Assembly: GCA_946885435.1 (NCBI GenBank)
Contig: CAMPGL010000004.1
Span: 1 to 30,408, forward strand
Direction: 5' to 3'
Origin: an uncultured Brevundimonas sp.
GTDB taxonomy: Bacteria; Pseudomonadota; Alphaproteobacteria; Caulobacterales; Caulobacteraceae
Length of the DNA: 30,408 bases
Shown: piece by piece, positions 1 to 6,984 of the stretch
How positions within the stretch are numbered: the stretch's first letter is position 1
How the letters are laid out: the number at the start of each line of letters is the position of its first letter
Made by a program: the position numbers and the translations under genes
The notes under the pieces: generated by a model
The model's database searches: none
What the model was told of the DNA's origin: nothing
The model's input: the letters and a program-made list of their open reading frames with translations, nothing else

Positions 1-279
1 GATAAGCACAACGGCAAATATCTAGCGCTGTGCCAGCGCGCGGGTCACGTGACCGTTGTGCGCGACGGGGTGACGGGCGATTACGCCGACACAGGCAGCT
101 TTGGGATCAACATCCACAACGGCGGGTGGCGCACGACATCCAGCCTCGGCTGCCAAACGATCCATCCCTCCCAGTGGGCAGGCTTCATCGCATCGGCCGT
201 CGATTTGGCGAAGCGTCACCACGGAGAAAGATGGAACAAGGTCACTATCCCCTACGCCCTGATCGAACAGGCGGCGTAG
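1..279 (+). CDS. C-terminal part of an L,D-transpeptidase-like protein (5' end outside window)
   Basis: The reading frame is open from the first base and stops at 277-279, so this is the last 92 residues of a gene that begins before the window. It contains FGINIHNGG followed ten residues later by TSSLGCQTI, then an HPSQW stretch. The spaced His and Ser-x-Gly-Cys resemble the YkuD-type L,D-transpeptidase active site, and similar HxGG...SxGCQT segments occur in phage and prophage cell-wall proteins. The likely role is peptidoglycan cross-linking or cutting, with Cys as nucleophile. The upstream part is unseen, so full architecture and secretion cannot be judged. Its place at the outer part of an island suggests a mobile-element origin. 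Alternative: another cysteine-dependent wall hydrolase fold. Confidence 0.6.
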   Translation, partial: DKHNGKYLALCQRAGHVTVVRDGVTGDYADTGSFGINIHNGGWRTTSSLGCQTIHPSQWAGFIASAVDLAKRHHGERWNKVTIPYALIEQAA

Positions 280-580
280 GACCTCCGCGCCAGGCGGAAG
301 GAGGCCGGGGTGCCCCGATGGGCCAGATGGGGGCGCACCGGAGTTCTAAGCGAATGGCGTCTCGCTCGCCCAGTCCGCGCTTGTCGTCCGGGCACCCCAT
401 GGGCGGCGGCGTATCCGAGACTGGCTTAGAGAACGTCGCAACGACTGAGCAGAGCCCGGGCGTAGGCGGCGGGGGCCTGCTTCACCCAGCTGGTCCGCAC
501 AGCCGACAGCCAAAGAAGCAGCGAGCGGGCCGCCATCGCGCCGGACAGAATGATGAACTCGTATCTGGAACGCCTTCTTG
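280..580. other. Non-coding gap, no supported gene
   Basis: About 300 bases between two converging genes. Open frames exist on both strands, but none has a convincing Shine-Dalgarno, domain or family resemblance. A 36-residue minus-strand frame (426-536) with a hydrophobic N-terminus is the best of them and is not convincing. I see no clear terminator hairpin with a T-run, tRNA or insertion sequence end. Confidence 0.6.
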
Positions 581-2668
581 CTAAGGCCGAGCACCGAAGC
601 GATACGTCAAGGAAAGACGGACGTATCTACCCGAGCCTTCCGACAGGAGCTCCTCGCGGAAATCCACACCAACCACTTCCGAAGCGCTGGCTCGCCTATC
701 GAAGATGTTGATGATGCTGAAGACGCTTGAAACCGACTCAGTCCAATAGTGGCGCCATACAAAATCCATAGCTGCATACGCGGAGGTTTCGCCTTGGAGC
801 ATGCGCTGCGGGCCGATATATCGAACTGAGAACTGGTATTGGTCGACGCCGGGATCGGGAGTCGTCGACTCCACATATCGAATTTGCGCATTGCCGCTCT
901 GGGCGAAGCTTGTGCGGCTGATCGCGACCCCCTGGTTGCGCTCGAGTTGCTCCCTGACACTTAGATTGAGGCTGGCGCTGTAGGCGATGTGATCGCCGAG
1001 GTCGCCTCTGAACGATGTTTCGATCCCCTGCGTGAGCACCTCCCCGTTGTTGATCGGAGTGGTTACGCTCACATCATCGCTCCTGAGTTCCGTGAACTGA
1101 GCCCAGGCGTCGACCAATTGCCGTCGATAGAAGGTGAGACTGGCTTGGTGCTGTTGACCCTCTCGTTCTAAGCGGACTTCCCAAGCGTGGGTCGTCGCCG
1201 GCCGCAGGTGCGGGTTTCCGCCGGACGCAGCCAACGTGCCCGTATAGGAGAGCCCGGGGCTTAACAGGCTGATCAGCGGCCGCTCAATCCGACGCGAATA
1301 GCTGAGCCTCAATCGAAGGGTTTCAGAGATTTCCCTTTCAGCATGCACGCTCGGAAACCACCGAAAGTCTGAGGTGTGGGACGGGGTGGAGTCGGTTTGG
1401 AGCCGCATCCGTTCGTGCTCGCCGCGAAGCCCCGGCAGGAATGTCCATGCGCCGCGCTCAAACTGGATGGTCACATAGGCGGAGGCGACATCCCGGACGC
1501 CGGCGAGCTCAGCCGCGAAGTCTGGCCCAATGTCCCTTCCGCCAGGGACAGCCTCAAAGGCCTGGCGAACGTGCGTGTCCAGGCGCTCCCAACGCGCGCC
1601 AAGCGACAGCTGGCGATCGCCATCCATAGGGCGCTCATAGTCGATGTTGAGTGCGGCGGTTTCGTCCCGGATGAGGGACGCAACGAAATAGCGAACCGCC
1701 ATCGTCCCCGAGCTGTCGTCCGACAGCACAGATGCAAGATTCCACTGGGAAGAACCGATCGATAACGCCCCAGACACCGACCCCTCTTCCCGGGGACCGC
1801 TCCCCTGGTATTCAAGGGTTGCGTCCTGCGCTCCGAACTCAAGCCGCTCAGCCTGCCGCTCGAGGATCGCGCTGCCGGATGGCCCGCCGAGCCGAAGGTC
1901 GCCCTCGGCCTCGGCGCGGGACCTGGTGTCGAGCGTATTGATGGTGAGGCTCAGGGCGTCGTCGTCATTAAGTTGGTAAGCGATTCGCGCATTGCCAGTC
2001 CAAGTGTCCGCGTCCGTTTCGTGGCGGCGCGCCTCCAGGGTCTCGCCGAGGCCTGACACCCGACGTCGCGAGGCCTCGCCCTCGACATGAGAACGGGTCT
2101 GCCCAATGGACCCGTTCAACGACAGACGCCCGCGTGTGTAGGCCGGCGACACCGTCACCTGATGACCGTTGAGGGTATCGATCTGGCCCGACAGCACACC
2201 GCTGAGCCCCACGGCGAAACGGCGCCGTGTGATGATATTGATGATCCCCGCCGAACCCGTCGGGACGGACCGGGCCGAGGGGTTCGTCATCACCTCGATG
2301 CGGGCGATCTCGACCCCGCTCAATGCCCGCAGAACGGCGTCGGGGTTGGGTGGAACCCGACCATCCACCATGATCGTCACACCGCCTTGGCCGAGGAGTC
2401 GGACCTGACCGGCAGGCGTTACTGTGACGGACGGCAGGTTGCCCAGGATCTCGAGGACGTTGCTGCTCTCGGCCTGAGGATCGCCCTCCACGCGGTAGAC
2501 CTGACGATCAATCCTGTTTGAAACGTCCGGAAGCCGGCCTTCGACCACCACTTCGGGCACGACGGTGGCGCTCTCGGGCTGGGGCTGCTCCTGAGGCGCC
2601 GCCTCCTGGGCCATGGCTGGCAGCGCCAGCAGTTGCACGGCAAACGCGGCCCAGTACGTCCGTGTCAT
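581..2668 (-). CDS. TonB-dependent outer-membrane receptor
   Basis: Outer-membrane receptor that would import a ligand using TonB/ExbBD energy. The ATG at 2668 gives a clean signal peptide (MTRTYWAAF...LPAMAQ); an in-frame GTG at 2704 would add 12 residues ahead of it and is less likely. The plug domain follows: VVVEGR, then NVLEILGNLPSVTV, QGGVTIMVDGR and NPSARSVPTGSAGIINIITRR. The rest (about 500 residues) is alternating strand sequence ending in LSLTYRFGARP, a typical beta-barrel end. It has no N-terminal carboxypeptidase-like domain and no FecA-type signalling extension. It is divergent from the radical SAM gene, with only 116 bp between starts, so it may recognise the cluster's peptide product or a metal complex of it, or act in self-protection. 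That link is inferred from position only. Confidence 0.9.
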   Translation of the reverse strand: MTRTYWAAFAVQLLALPAMAQEAAPQEQPQPESATVVPEVVVEGRLPDVSNRIDRQVYRVEGDPQAESSNVLEILGNLPSVTVTPAGQVRLLGQGGVTIMVDGRVPPNPDAVLRALSGVEIARIEVMTNPSARSVPTGSAGIINIITRRRFAVGLSGVLSGQIDTLNGHQVTVSPAYTRGRLSLNGSIGQTRSHVEGEASRRRVSGLGETLEARRHETDADTWTGNARIAYQLNDDDALSLTINTLDTRSRAEAEGDLRLGGPSGSAILERQAERLEFGAQDATLEYQGSGPREEGSVSGALSIGSSQWNLASVLSDDSSGTMAVRYFVASLIRDETAALNIDYERPMDGDRQLSLGARWERLDTHVRQAFEAVPGGRDIGPDFAAELAGVRDVASAYVTIQFERGAWTFLPGLRGEHERMRLQTDSTPSHTSDFRWFPSVHAEREISETLRLRLSYSRRIERPLISLLSPGLSYTGTLAASGGNPHLRPATTHAWEVRLEREGQQHQASLTFYRRQLVDAWAQFTELRSDDVSVTTPINNGEVLTQGIETSFRGDLGDHIAYSASLNLSVREQLERNQGVAISRTSFAQSGNAQIRYVESTTPDPGVDQYQFSVRYIGPQRMLQGETSAYAAMDFVWRHYWTESVSSVFSIINIFDRRASASEVVGVDFREELLSEGSGRYVRLSLTYRFGARP

Positions 2669-2707
2669 CGCCCCCGAAGCCCTGTGAACCGCCACCCGCG
2701 TCACCCG

Positions 2708-2767
2708 CCAACGTAACGTCGATCGTTGGCCTTGACGACCGACCGAACTCTAATTTAGGTAATAATT
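2708..2767. promoter_or_regulatory. Divergent promoter region between receptor and maturase genes
   Basis: The short space between the receptor and radical SAM genes must hold both promoters. It is AT-richer than its surroundings (around 2750-2767). TTGACG at 2732-2737 is a possible -35 for the rightward gene, but no good -10 lies at standard spacing. Six-base inverted arms CCAACG (2708-2713) and CGTTGG (2724-2729), ten bases apart, could be an operator. No dedicated regulator is seen beside the cluster. Confidence 0.3.
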
Positions 2768-2784
2768 GTCGGAGGGCAAACCAC

Positions 2785-3912
2785 TTGTTGTACACACCGG
2801 GTTCAGTCGAGGCGACGCCGGGGGAATCGCTGCCCAACGGTTTCACGCGCGGACAGATACTCGCCACGCTGACGCGGCGTGTCCAGGAACTCATCCTTCT
2901 CCCGACTGAAAAGTGTAATCTTCGATGCACCTACTGCTACGAGGATTTCGCGATCGGGCGAATGTCCGAAGCCACCCAGGTGGCCATTGAGCGGTTCATT
3001 GATCGCCGTGTTCCAGAACTGGTGGAGCTGCGACTCAACTGGTTTGGCGGAGAGCCGCTCGTGGCGAAGGCCGTCGTTCTCCGGCTCGCTCAGCACGCGA
3101 AGAAGGTCTGCGATCAGCATGGGGTAGTCCTGAAGGGGGGCATGACGACCAACGGCTATCTCCTGGATGCCGAGCTGCTCGATCGCCTGCTGGATAACGA
3201 CCATGACTTCTTCCAGATCACCCTGGACGGCTGGGAAGAGAGCCATGACGCGGTTCGTCGCTTCGCCAACGGGCGCGGAACCTTCCAAAGGATATGGTCC
3301 AACTTATTGGCTATGTCGCAGCAGAGCCGTCCCTTCGACTGTCTTCTGCGCATCCATGTTCGGCGCGAAAATATAGACACATTGGCGACGCTGGTGACGC
3401 AGCTCGCAGCCGCGTTTGGCGCGGACCCCCGCTTCCGCCTGGACTTCGAGCACGTTCGTGACCTTGGCGGTGCGGGCGGCGCGACTGTCCGTGCTCCCGT
3501 CAGCCTGGATGAACTTCGGCTCATCGAAACGGAGATGCGCGCGATCTACGACGCCGCACGGCCGGTTGAAGACCATCGGGGCGCCAGCGAGGACGCTTCA
3601 ATCCAACTGGTCGAGCAGCTCAATCTTACGAAAGCACATGGCGAGTCCGCCGGCAGTCAGCGGGCCGAGGATCTCGCCGCGGGCGGCAACTATATTTGCT
3701 ACGCCGCGAAGGCGAATTCCCTCTTGGTGCGGGCCGACGGCCGGATCGGCAAATGCACGGTCGCCCTCAATGACCCGCGCAATGACATTGGTCGTCTCGC
3801 AGAGGACGGATCCGTCGTCATCGACAACGACAAACTCAGACCCTGGATTTCGGGCTTAGGCACGCTTGATGTGGCGACGCTCGGGTGCCCCCTCTCAAGA
3901 TTGACCCCTTAA
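2785..3912 (+). CDS. Radical SAM peptide maturase with short SPASM/twitch-like C-terminus
   Basis: Likely modifies the two Cys-rich precursors just downstream, for example by forming thioether or C-C crosslinks; the exact chemistry cannot be read from sequence. The frame extends upstream, but that part is antisense to the receptor gene. I choose TTG at 2785 because GGAGGG (2771-2776) sits 8 bases ahead; this gives 375 residues. CNLRCTYC (Cys44, 48, 51) is the CX3CX2C motif for the catalytic 4Fe-4S cluster, followed by YEDF. WFGGEPL and GMTTNGYLL are further typical radical SAM segments. Near the C-terminus Cys305-X13-Gly-X4-Cys324 fits the start of a SPASM/twitch domain, with one more Cys368 in LGCPLSRL at the very end. 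The usual multi-Cys SPASM tail is missing, so it probably binds one auxiliary cluster. First gene of the maturase-precursor-exporter operon. Confidence 0.9.
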   Translation: MLYTPGSVEATPGESLPNGFTRGQILATLTRRVQELILLPTEKCNLRCTYCYEDFAIGRMSEATQVAIERFIDRRVPELVELRLNWFGGEPLVAKAVVLRLAQHAKKVCDQHGVVLKGGMTTNGYLLDAELLDRLLDNDHDFFQITLDGWEESHDAVRRFANGRGTFQRIWSNLLAMSQQSRPFDCLLRIHVRRENIDTLATLVTQLAAAFGADPRFRLDFEHVRDLGGAGGATVRAPVSLDELRLIETEMRAIYDAARPVEDHRGASEDASIQLVEQLNLTKAHGESAGSQRAEDLAAGGNYICYAAKANSLLVRADGRIGKCTVALNDPRNDIGRLAEDGSVVIDNDKLRPWISGLGTLDVATLGCPLSRLTP

Positions 3913-3953
3913 GCCGCTTCCCAATCACCTCAATCAGCCAGGCGGAAATTCCG

Positions 3954-4205
3954 ATGAGCAAGCTTGTAGATGTCTTGGGCGTGAGTCTGGACAGCGCCGG
4001 ACGCGTCGTCCTCTCTGACGAGGATCTCGATCGGGCGTTCAATTCGGAGGATTTGGTCGTGGCCGGCGCCGACGACCAGACCAATCGCGCGTGCTCCAAC
4101 GGACGGGACTGCGAAGCGTCGGGCAACATTCAGTGCACGAATGTGCGAGGCGCTTGCGGAGGCAGCACCAACATCGGGTGCCGAGACGTCGACACCATCG
4201 ACTAG
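3954..4205 (+). CDS. Cys-rich RiPP precursor peptide 1
   Basis: An 83-residue candidate substrate of the preceding radical SAM enzyme. ATG at 3954 follows a GCGGAA-type ribosome site. The leader (residues 1 to about 39) contains AGRVVLSDEDLD and ends near VVAGA, an acceptable Gly-Ala version of the double-glycine cleavage site read by C39 peptidases. The putative core holds five cysteines at 47, 53, 61, 68 and 76 (CX5CX7CX6CX7C), is rich in Asn, Gly, Ser and Thr, and ends in DTID. The leader motif, the Cys spacing and the seven-residue tail after the last Cys are all shared with the next gene, which is the main evidence that this is a real gene. I recognise no named RiPP family. Confidence 0.85.
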   Translation: MSKLVDVLGVSLDSAGRVVLSDEDLDRAFNSEDLVVAGADDQTNRACSNGRDCEASGNIQCTNVRGACGGSTNIGCRDVDTID

Positions 4206-4215
4206 GGAGGACCGA

Positions 4216-4482
4216 ATGCTAAACCTGCCACTCCAACCGAATGCTCTCGCCCTGGACCAACTGGGCCGAGTGACCCTGTCCGACGAGGACCTCGACGCCA
4301 TCATCAGCCTCGACCCGGCTGGCTTGGCCGGCGGCACAAACCCGACGTGCACGGGGCACAATAACGGGTGCACGAACAATCCCAACTGCAACCGAAGCAC
4401 AAACAATCGCTGCACCAATTCGGGCGGCGGCTGCGACAGTTCCAGCAACTATCACTGCACAAACAACGATACGATCGAGTAG
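4216..4482 (+). CDS. Cys-rich RiPP precursor peptide 2
   Basis: An 88-residue paralogue of the preceding peptide. AGGGAGG (4204-4210) lies five bases before ATG 4216, the strongest ribosome site in the cluster, suggesting high expression. The leader contains LGRVTLSDEDLDAI and ends in GLAGG (Gly39-Gly40), a textbook double-glycine site with Leu at -4 and Ile at -12. The core has six cysteines at 45, 52, 58, 66, 73 and 81. The last five have exactly the spacing of peptide 1, with one extra Cys seven residues ahead. Asn is very common, often as CTN or TNN, and the end is NDTIE. Such Asn/Thr/Cys repeats could be thioether-bridged, disulfide-bridged or metal-binding. Product unknown. Confidence 0.88.
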   Translation: MLNLPLQPNALALDQLGRVTLSDEDLDAIISLDPAGLAGGTNPTCTGHNNGCTNNPNCNRSTNNRCTNSGGGCDSSSNYHCTNNDTIE

Positions 4483-4507
4483 CCGTGAGCCCGTCCGGCG
4501 GCGCTGA

Positions 4508-6616
4508 ATGACTGACGCGTTCTCCGCGCTCCGGCGCTTCGCGGCGCGACTGGTCCGCCATCGGCCCACGATCGAGCCGCAACTGGAGCCTGCGGATTGC
4601 GGCTACGTTTGCGCAGTCGCCCTTTTACATATCGGCGGTGGGTCGCGGTGGTCGGTGCGGCAGGTCAAAGAGGCCGCCGGCCGTACCTCGCGAGGTCTCA
4701 CACTCCGTCAGCTACGGGATGTTTTACGGACCTGTGGAATGGCCGCGGAGGCGATCGCGTTCGACACCCAGCGAGCCGGTGCTTATCCCTGCCCCGGCGT
4801 CGTGCTCCTGAAGCACGGCCATTACGTGGCCGTTGTCGATCGTTCGGCCGATCGTTTCGAGATCTATGATCCGTCCTACGGTTGGACTTGGGTTAGCTGG
4901 CGAAAGTTCTCGCGCCAGCTGACCGGTTTCGGGGTCGAGGTGGCAGGAGGCGCGGGAGCTTCGCCGCCTCAGCCGGGCCCTTCCCGCCGCCACGCCGCGT
5001 GGAGCGCGCCGTGGCGCCTGCTACGAGGCCGCCTCGCACTTGGAACGCTTGGGGCTTTCGCGGCCGCCCAAGCTATAACCCTCGCCCTGCCGTTGCTCTC
5101 CGCCGCGTCTGTGGATCGCGCCACCGAAGGGCTGAATCTCGGAACGGCCGGCTGGGTGGCCGTCGCCTTCGTTGCGTTGTCAGCAACCAGTACAGTGACA
5201 AGCCTTGTGGGGCAGCTCCTCAGTCATCGCCTCGGTTGGCGTGCGGCGCGGGCCTTAGGGCGCGAGAACTTCGAGACTTGCGCTGCTCAATCGAGCGACT
5301 GGTTCGAGGCCAATAGACCGGTCGCCATCCAGAACCGCATTGCGTCTCGTGAGATTCTCCATAGCTTCGCTCTCGAATGCCTCAGAAGCGCCGGCGCACT
5401 CGTCGTCGCCCTCACAGCGGGCACGGTCGTCCTCTTCTACATCTCGCCCTGGCTGGCGCTCCCCAGCCTGCTCTCCTTGGCGCTCACCGTCGCCATTGAG
5501 CTTGGGTTCAACCGCTGGCAGCTGAGCCAGGCCGCATCCGTGCTCGAGGCGGCGCAACGACGGCAAGCCTTCACCCTCGACATTCTCTCTCAGATCCCAC
5601 TGCTTCGTCGCCATCACGCCCTGAAACATGCGCGACGCCAGTATGCGAATGTCGTCGGAAGAGCCGCCGCAGCCGAGGCGCGGCTGCAGAGCATTAAGAG
5701 TTGGCGATCGCTCCTCACAGGCGCAGTACGATCCCTTGAGACGCTCGCCTTCGTCTCCCTAGGCGCATATTTCATGTCGCAAGGCGATTATTCGCTCGGC
5801 GCCTTTGTCGCCCTGGGCGCGTACAAGGATCTTCTGGCCGGATCGCTATCGAGCCTCTTTCAGCTGAGACAAAGAAGCCGGACCCTGGAGGTTCATCGGC
5901 TACAGGCTGAAGACTTCGGTGACGGCCACCTACCTCAGCCTTCATGCGGGGGCCGCGTCATTCATGGGGAGGTGAAGGTTGAGAGAGTCTCCTACGCTTA
6001 CGGATCGCTCGACAGGCCAGTCCTAGAGGGTGTTTCACTCGAGGTCACGCCTGGTGAATTCGTCGCTCTCCGTGGCCCCTCGGGCGCAGGAAAATCCACT
6101 TTCGCCAGACTGTTAAGCGGCGACCTGACGCCCTGTAGCGGGAGTGTGCGCATCGATGGGGCGATAGCCGCGCCGTCCATGACCGGCTTCGCGGCGGTAC
6201 TTCAAGGAGACCGACTGATCCCGGGGACGATCCGAGATAACGTTGTCCTGTTTCGGCCGGGAGTCGATGACCAGGACGTATGGGAAGCGCTGCATCTCGC
6301 GGCGATCAATGAGTTCGTCGCCGCTCTTCCGATGCGTCTGAACACACCTGTCGGAGACGCCATCGGAGGCCTTTCGGGGGGGCAAAAGCAGCGCCTGTTG
6401 ATCGCGCGAGCCGTGCTGCAAAGACCGCGGCTGCTGGTGCTCGATGAAGCCACCGCGAGCTTGGACGTGGGTTCGGAGACGGAAATCTTCCGCGGCCTTC
6501 GCGCGCTCGGCATCACTATTGTCGCCATCGCGCATCGGCCGGAAGTATGGTCGATCGCGGATCGGGTCATCGATTTCGGGGCGGGCAGACGTGAGCGGCC
6601 GCTGGCGGCAGCTTAG
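4508..6616 (+). CDS. C39 peptidase-containing ABC exporter (PCAT)
   Basis: A bifunctional inner-membrane protein of 702 residues that cuts the leader after a double-glycine site and exports the core peptide. The N-terminal C39 domain has its catalytic triad in place: Cys31 in PADCGYVC, His105 in KHGHYVAV and Asp121 in YDPSYG. A transmembrane domain follows (about residues 165-450, several hydrophobic segments). The ATPase domain has Walker A GPSGAGKST from Gly523, signature LSGGQ from Leu622, Walker B LLVLDEA and an H-loop AHRPEVW. Length is normal for the family. It starts 25 bases after precursor 2, so all four genes are probably one transcript. No membrane-fusion partner lies immediately beside it; the nearest adaptor is on the opposite strand in the MacAB-like operon. 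Confidence 0.95.
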   Translation: MTDAFSALRRFAARLVRHRPTIEPQLEPADCGYVCAVALLHIGGGSRWSVRQVKEAAGRTSRGLTLRQLRDVLRTCGMAAEAIAFDTQRAGAYPCPGVVLLKHGHYVAVVDRSADRFEIYDPSYGWTWVSWRKFSRQLTGFGVEVAGGAGASPPQPGPSRRHAAWSAPWRLLRGRLALGTLGAFAAAQAITLALPLLSAASVDRATEGLNLGTAGWVAVAFVALSATSTVTSLVGQLLSHRLGWRAARALGRENFETCAAQSSDWFEANRPVAIQNRIASREILHSFALECLRSAGALVVALTAGTVVLFYISPWLALPSLLSLALTVAIELGFNRWQLSQAASVLEAAQRRQAFTLDILSQIPLLRRHHALKHARRQYANVVGRAAAAEARLQSIKSWRSLLTGAVRSLETLAFVSLGAYFMSQGDYSLGAFVALGAYKDLLAGSLSSLFQLRQRSRTLEVHRLQAEDFGDGHLPQPSCGGRVIHGEVKVERVSYAYGSLDRPVLEGVSLEVTPGEFVALRGPSGAGKSTFARLLSGDLTPCSGSVRIDGAIAAPSMTGFAAVLQGDRLIPGTIRDNVVLFRPGVDDQDVWEALHLAAINEFVAALPMRLNTPVGDAIGGLSGGQKQRLLIARAVLQRPRLLVLDEATASLDVGSETEIFRGLRALGITIVAIAHRPEVWSIADRVIDFGAGRRERPLAAA

Positions 6617-6659
6617 CGTCCGTCTGAAATCCGCTCGTAGGTTCCGAAGCTGCTGGAAC

Positions 6660-6712
6660 AACGTCCGCTATGGGTCGAAAGCGGACATTCCGAATGTCCG
6701 CTTTCGGGAGCC
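6660..6712. repeat. Dispersed palindromic repeat (REP-like), non-coding
   Basis: A perfect inverted repeat: 15-base arms at 6676-6690 and 6692-6706 around a single C. A further copy of the arm core GTCCGCT lies at 6663-6669, so GTCCGCT / AGCGGAC / GTCCGCT can form two mutually exclusive hairpins. Read on the minus strand it gives a peptide with KADIRNVRFRPIADV, which I recognise from many spurious small proteins annotated in alphaproteobacterial genomes. This points to a widely dispersed intergenic repeat. It sits just after the exporter gene and may also act as a transcript-end hairpin. Confidence 0.7.
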
Positions 6713-6717
6713 AGAGG

Positions 6718-6939
6718 TCACTTGCTTCCTGTTCCTCCGCGGATGGCCTCGGGGAAGAGCGCTCGGATCGACTCCCCAAAGAGCTATGACAGCTTGGTGA
6801 TGTTGGCTCCGATCACCTGCCATTCGCCACGCTCCCAGCGCCGCCAAGTGCTCTCGTCAACATTGATGCTTGAAGCGGCGCCGGCCTCGGAAAGCCCTCG
6901 CCGCCTTCGCCTCCGCCAGCAATGCCTCCGCCAGGCATG
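6718..6939 (-). pseudogene. Degenerate fragment of an HTH regulator gene
   Basis: This stretch closely matches the C-terminal half of the tandem-HTH gene at 12705-13133, in the same orientation. Read on the minus strand it gives CLAEALLAE, then an extra G shifts the frame; after the shift it continues as RRRGLSEAGAASS, INVDESTWRRWERGEWQV and then meets an internal stop (TKLS*LFGES). The frameshift, the stop and the absence of the N-terminal HTH show it is not functional. Homology ends abruptly at about 6939, 46 bases short of the permease gene. It is probably a duplication or recombination scar. Confidence 0.85.
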
Positions 6940-6984
6940 TCGTTGCGCTTTCGACTGCTCCGAGGTGTGTCGTTGAAGGCCGGC

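Noticed and set aside
426..536. 36-residue minus-strand peptide with hydrophobic N-terminus (MAARSLLLWLSA)
   Set aside because: No convincing ribosome site, no export motif or Cys pattern, and directly downstream of the receptor stop; too little to call.
2518..2784. Upstream start giving an 89-residue N-terminal extension of the radical SAM enzyme
   Set aside because: The extension is antisense to the receptor's signal and plug region, is Pro/Ala/Arg-rich, and lacks a ribosome site; TTG 2785 has one.
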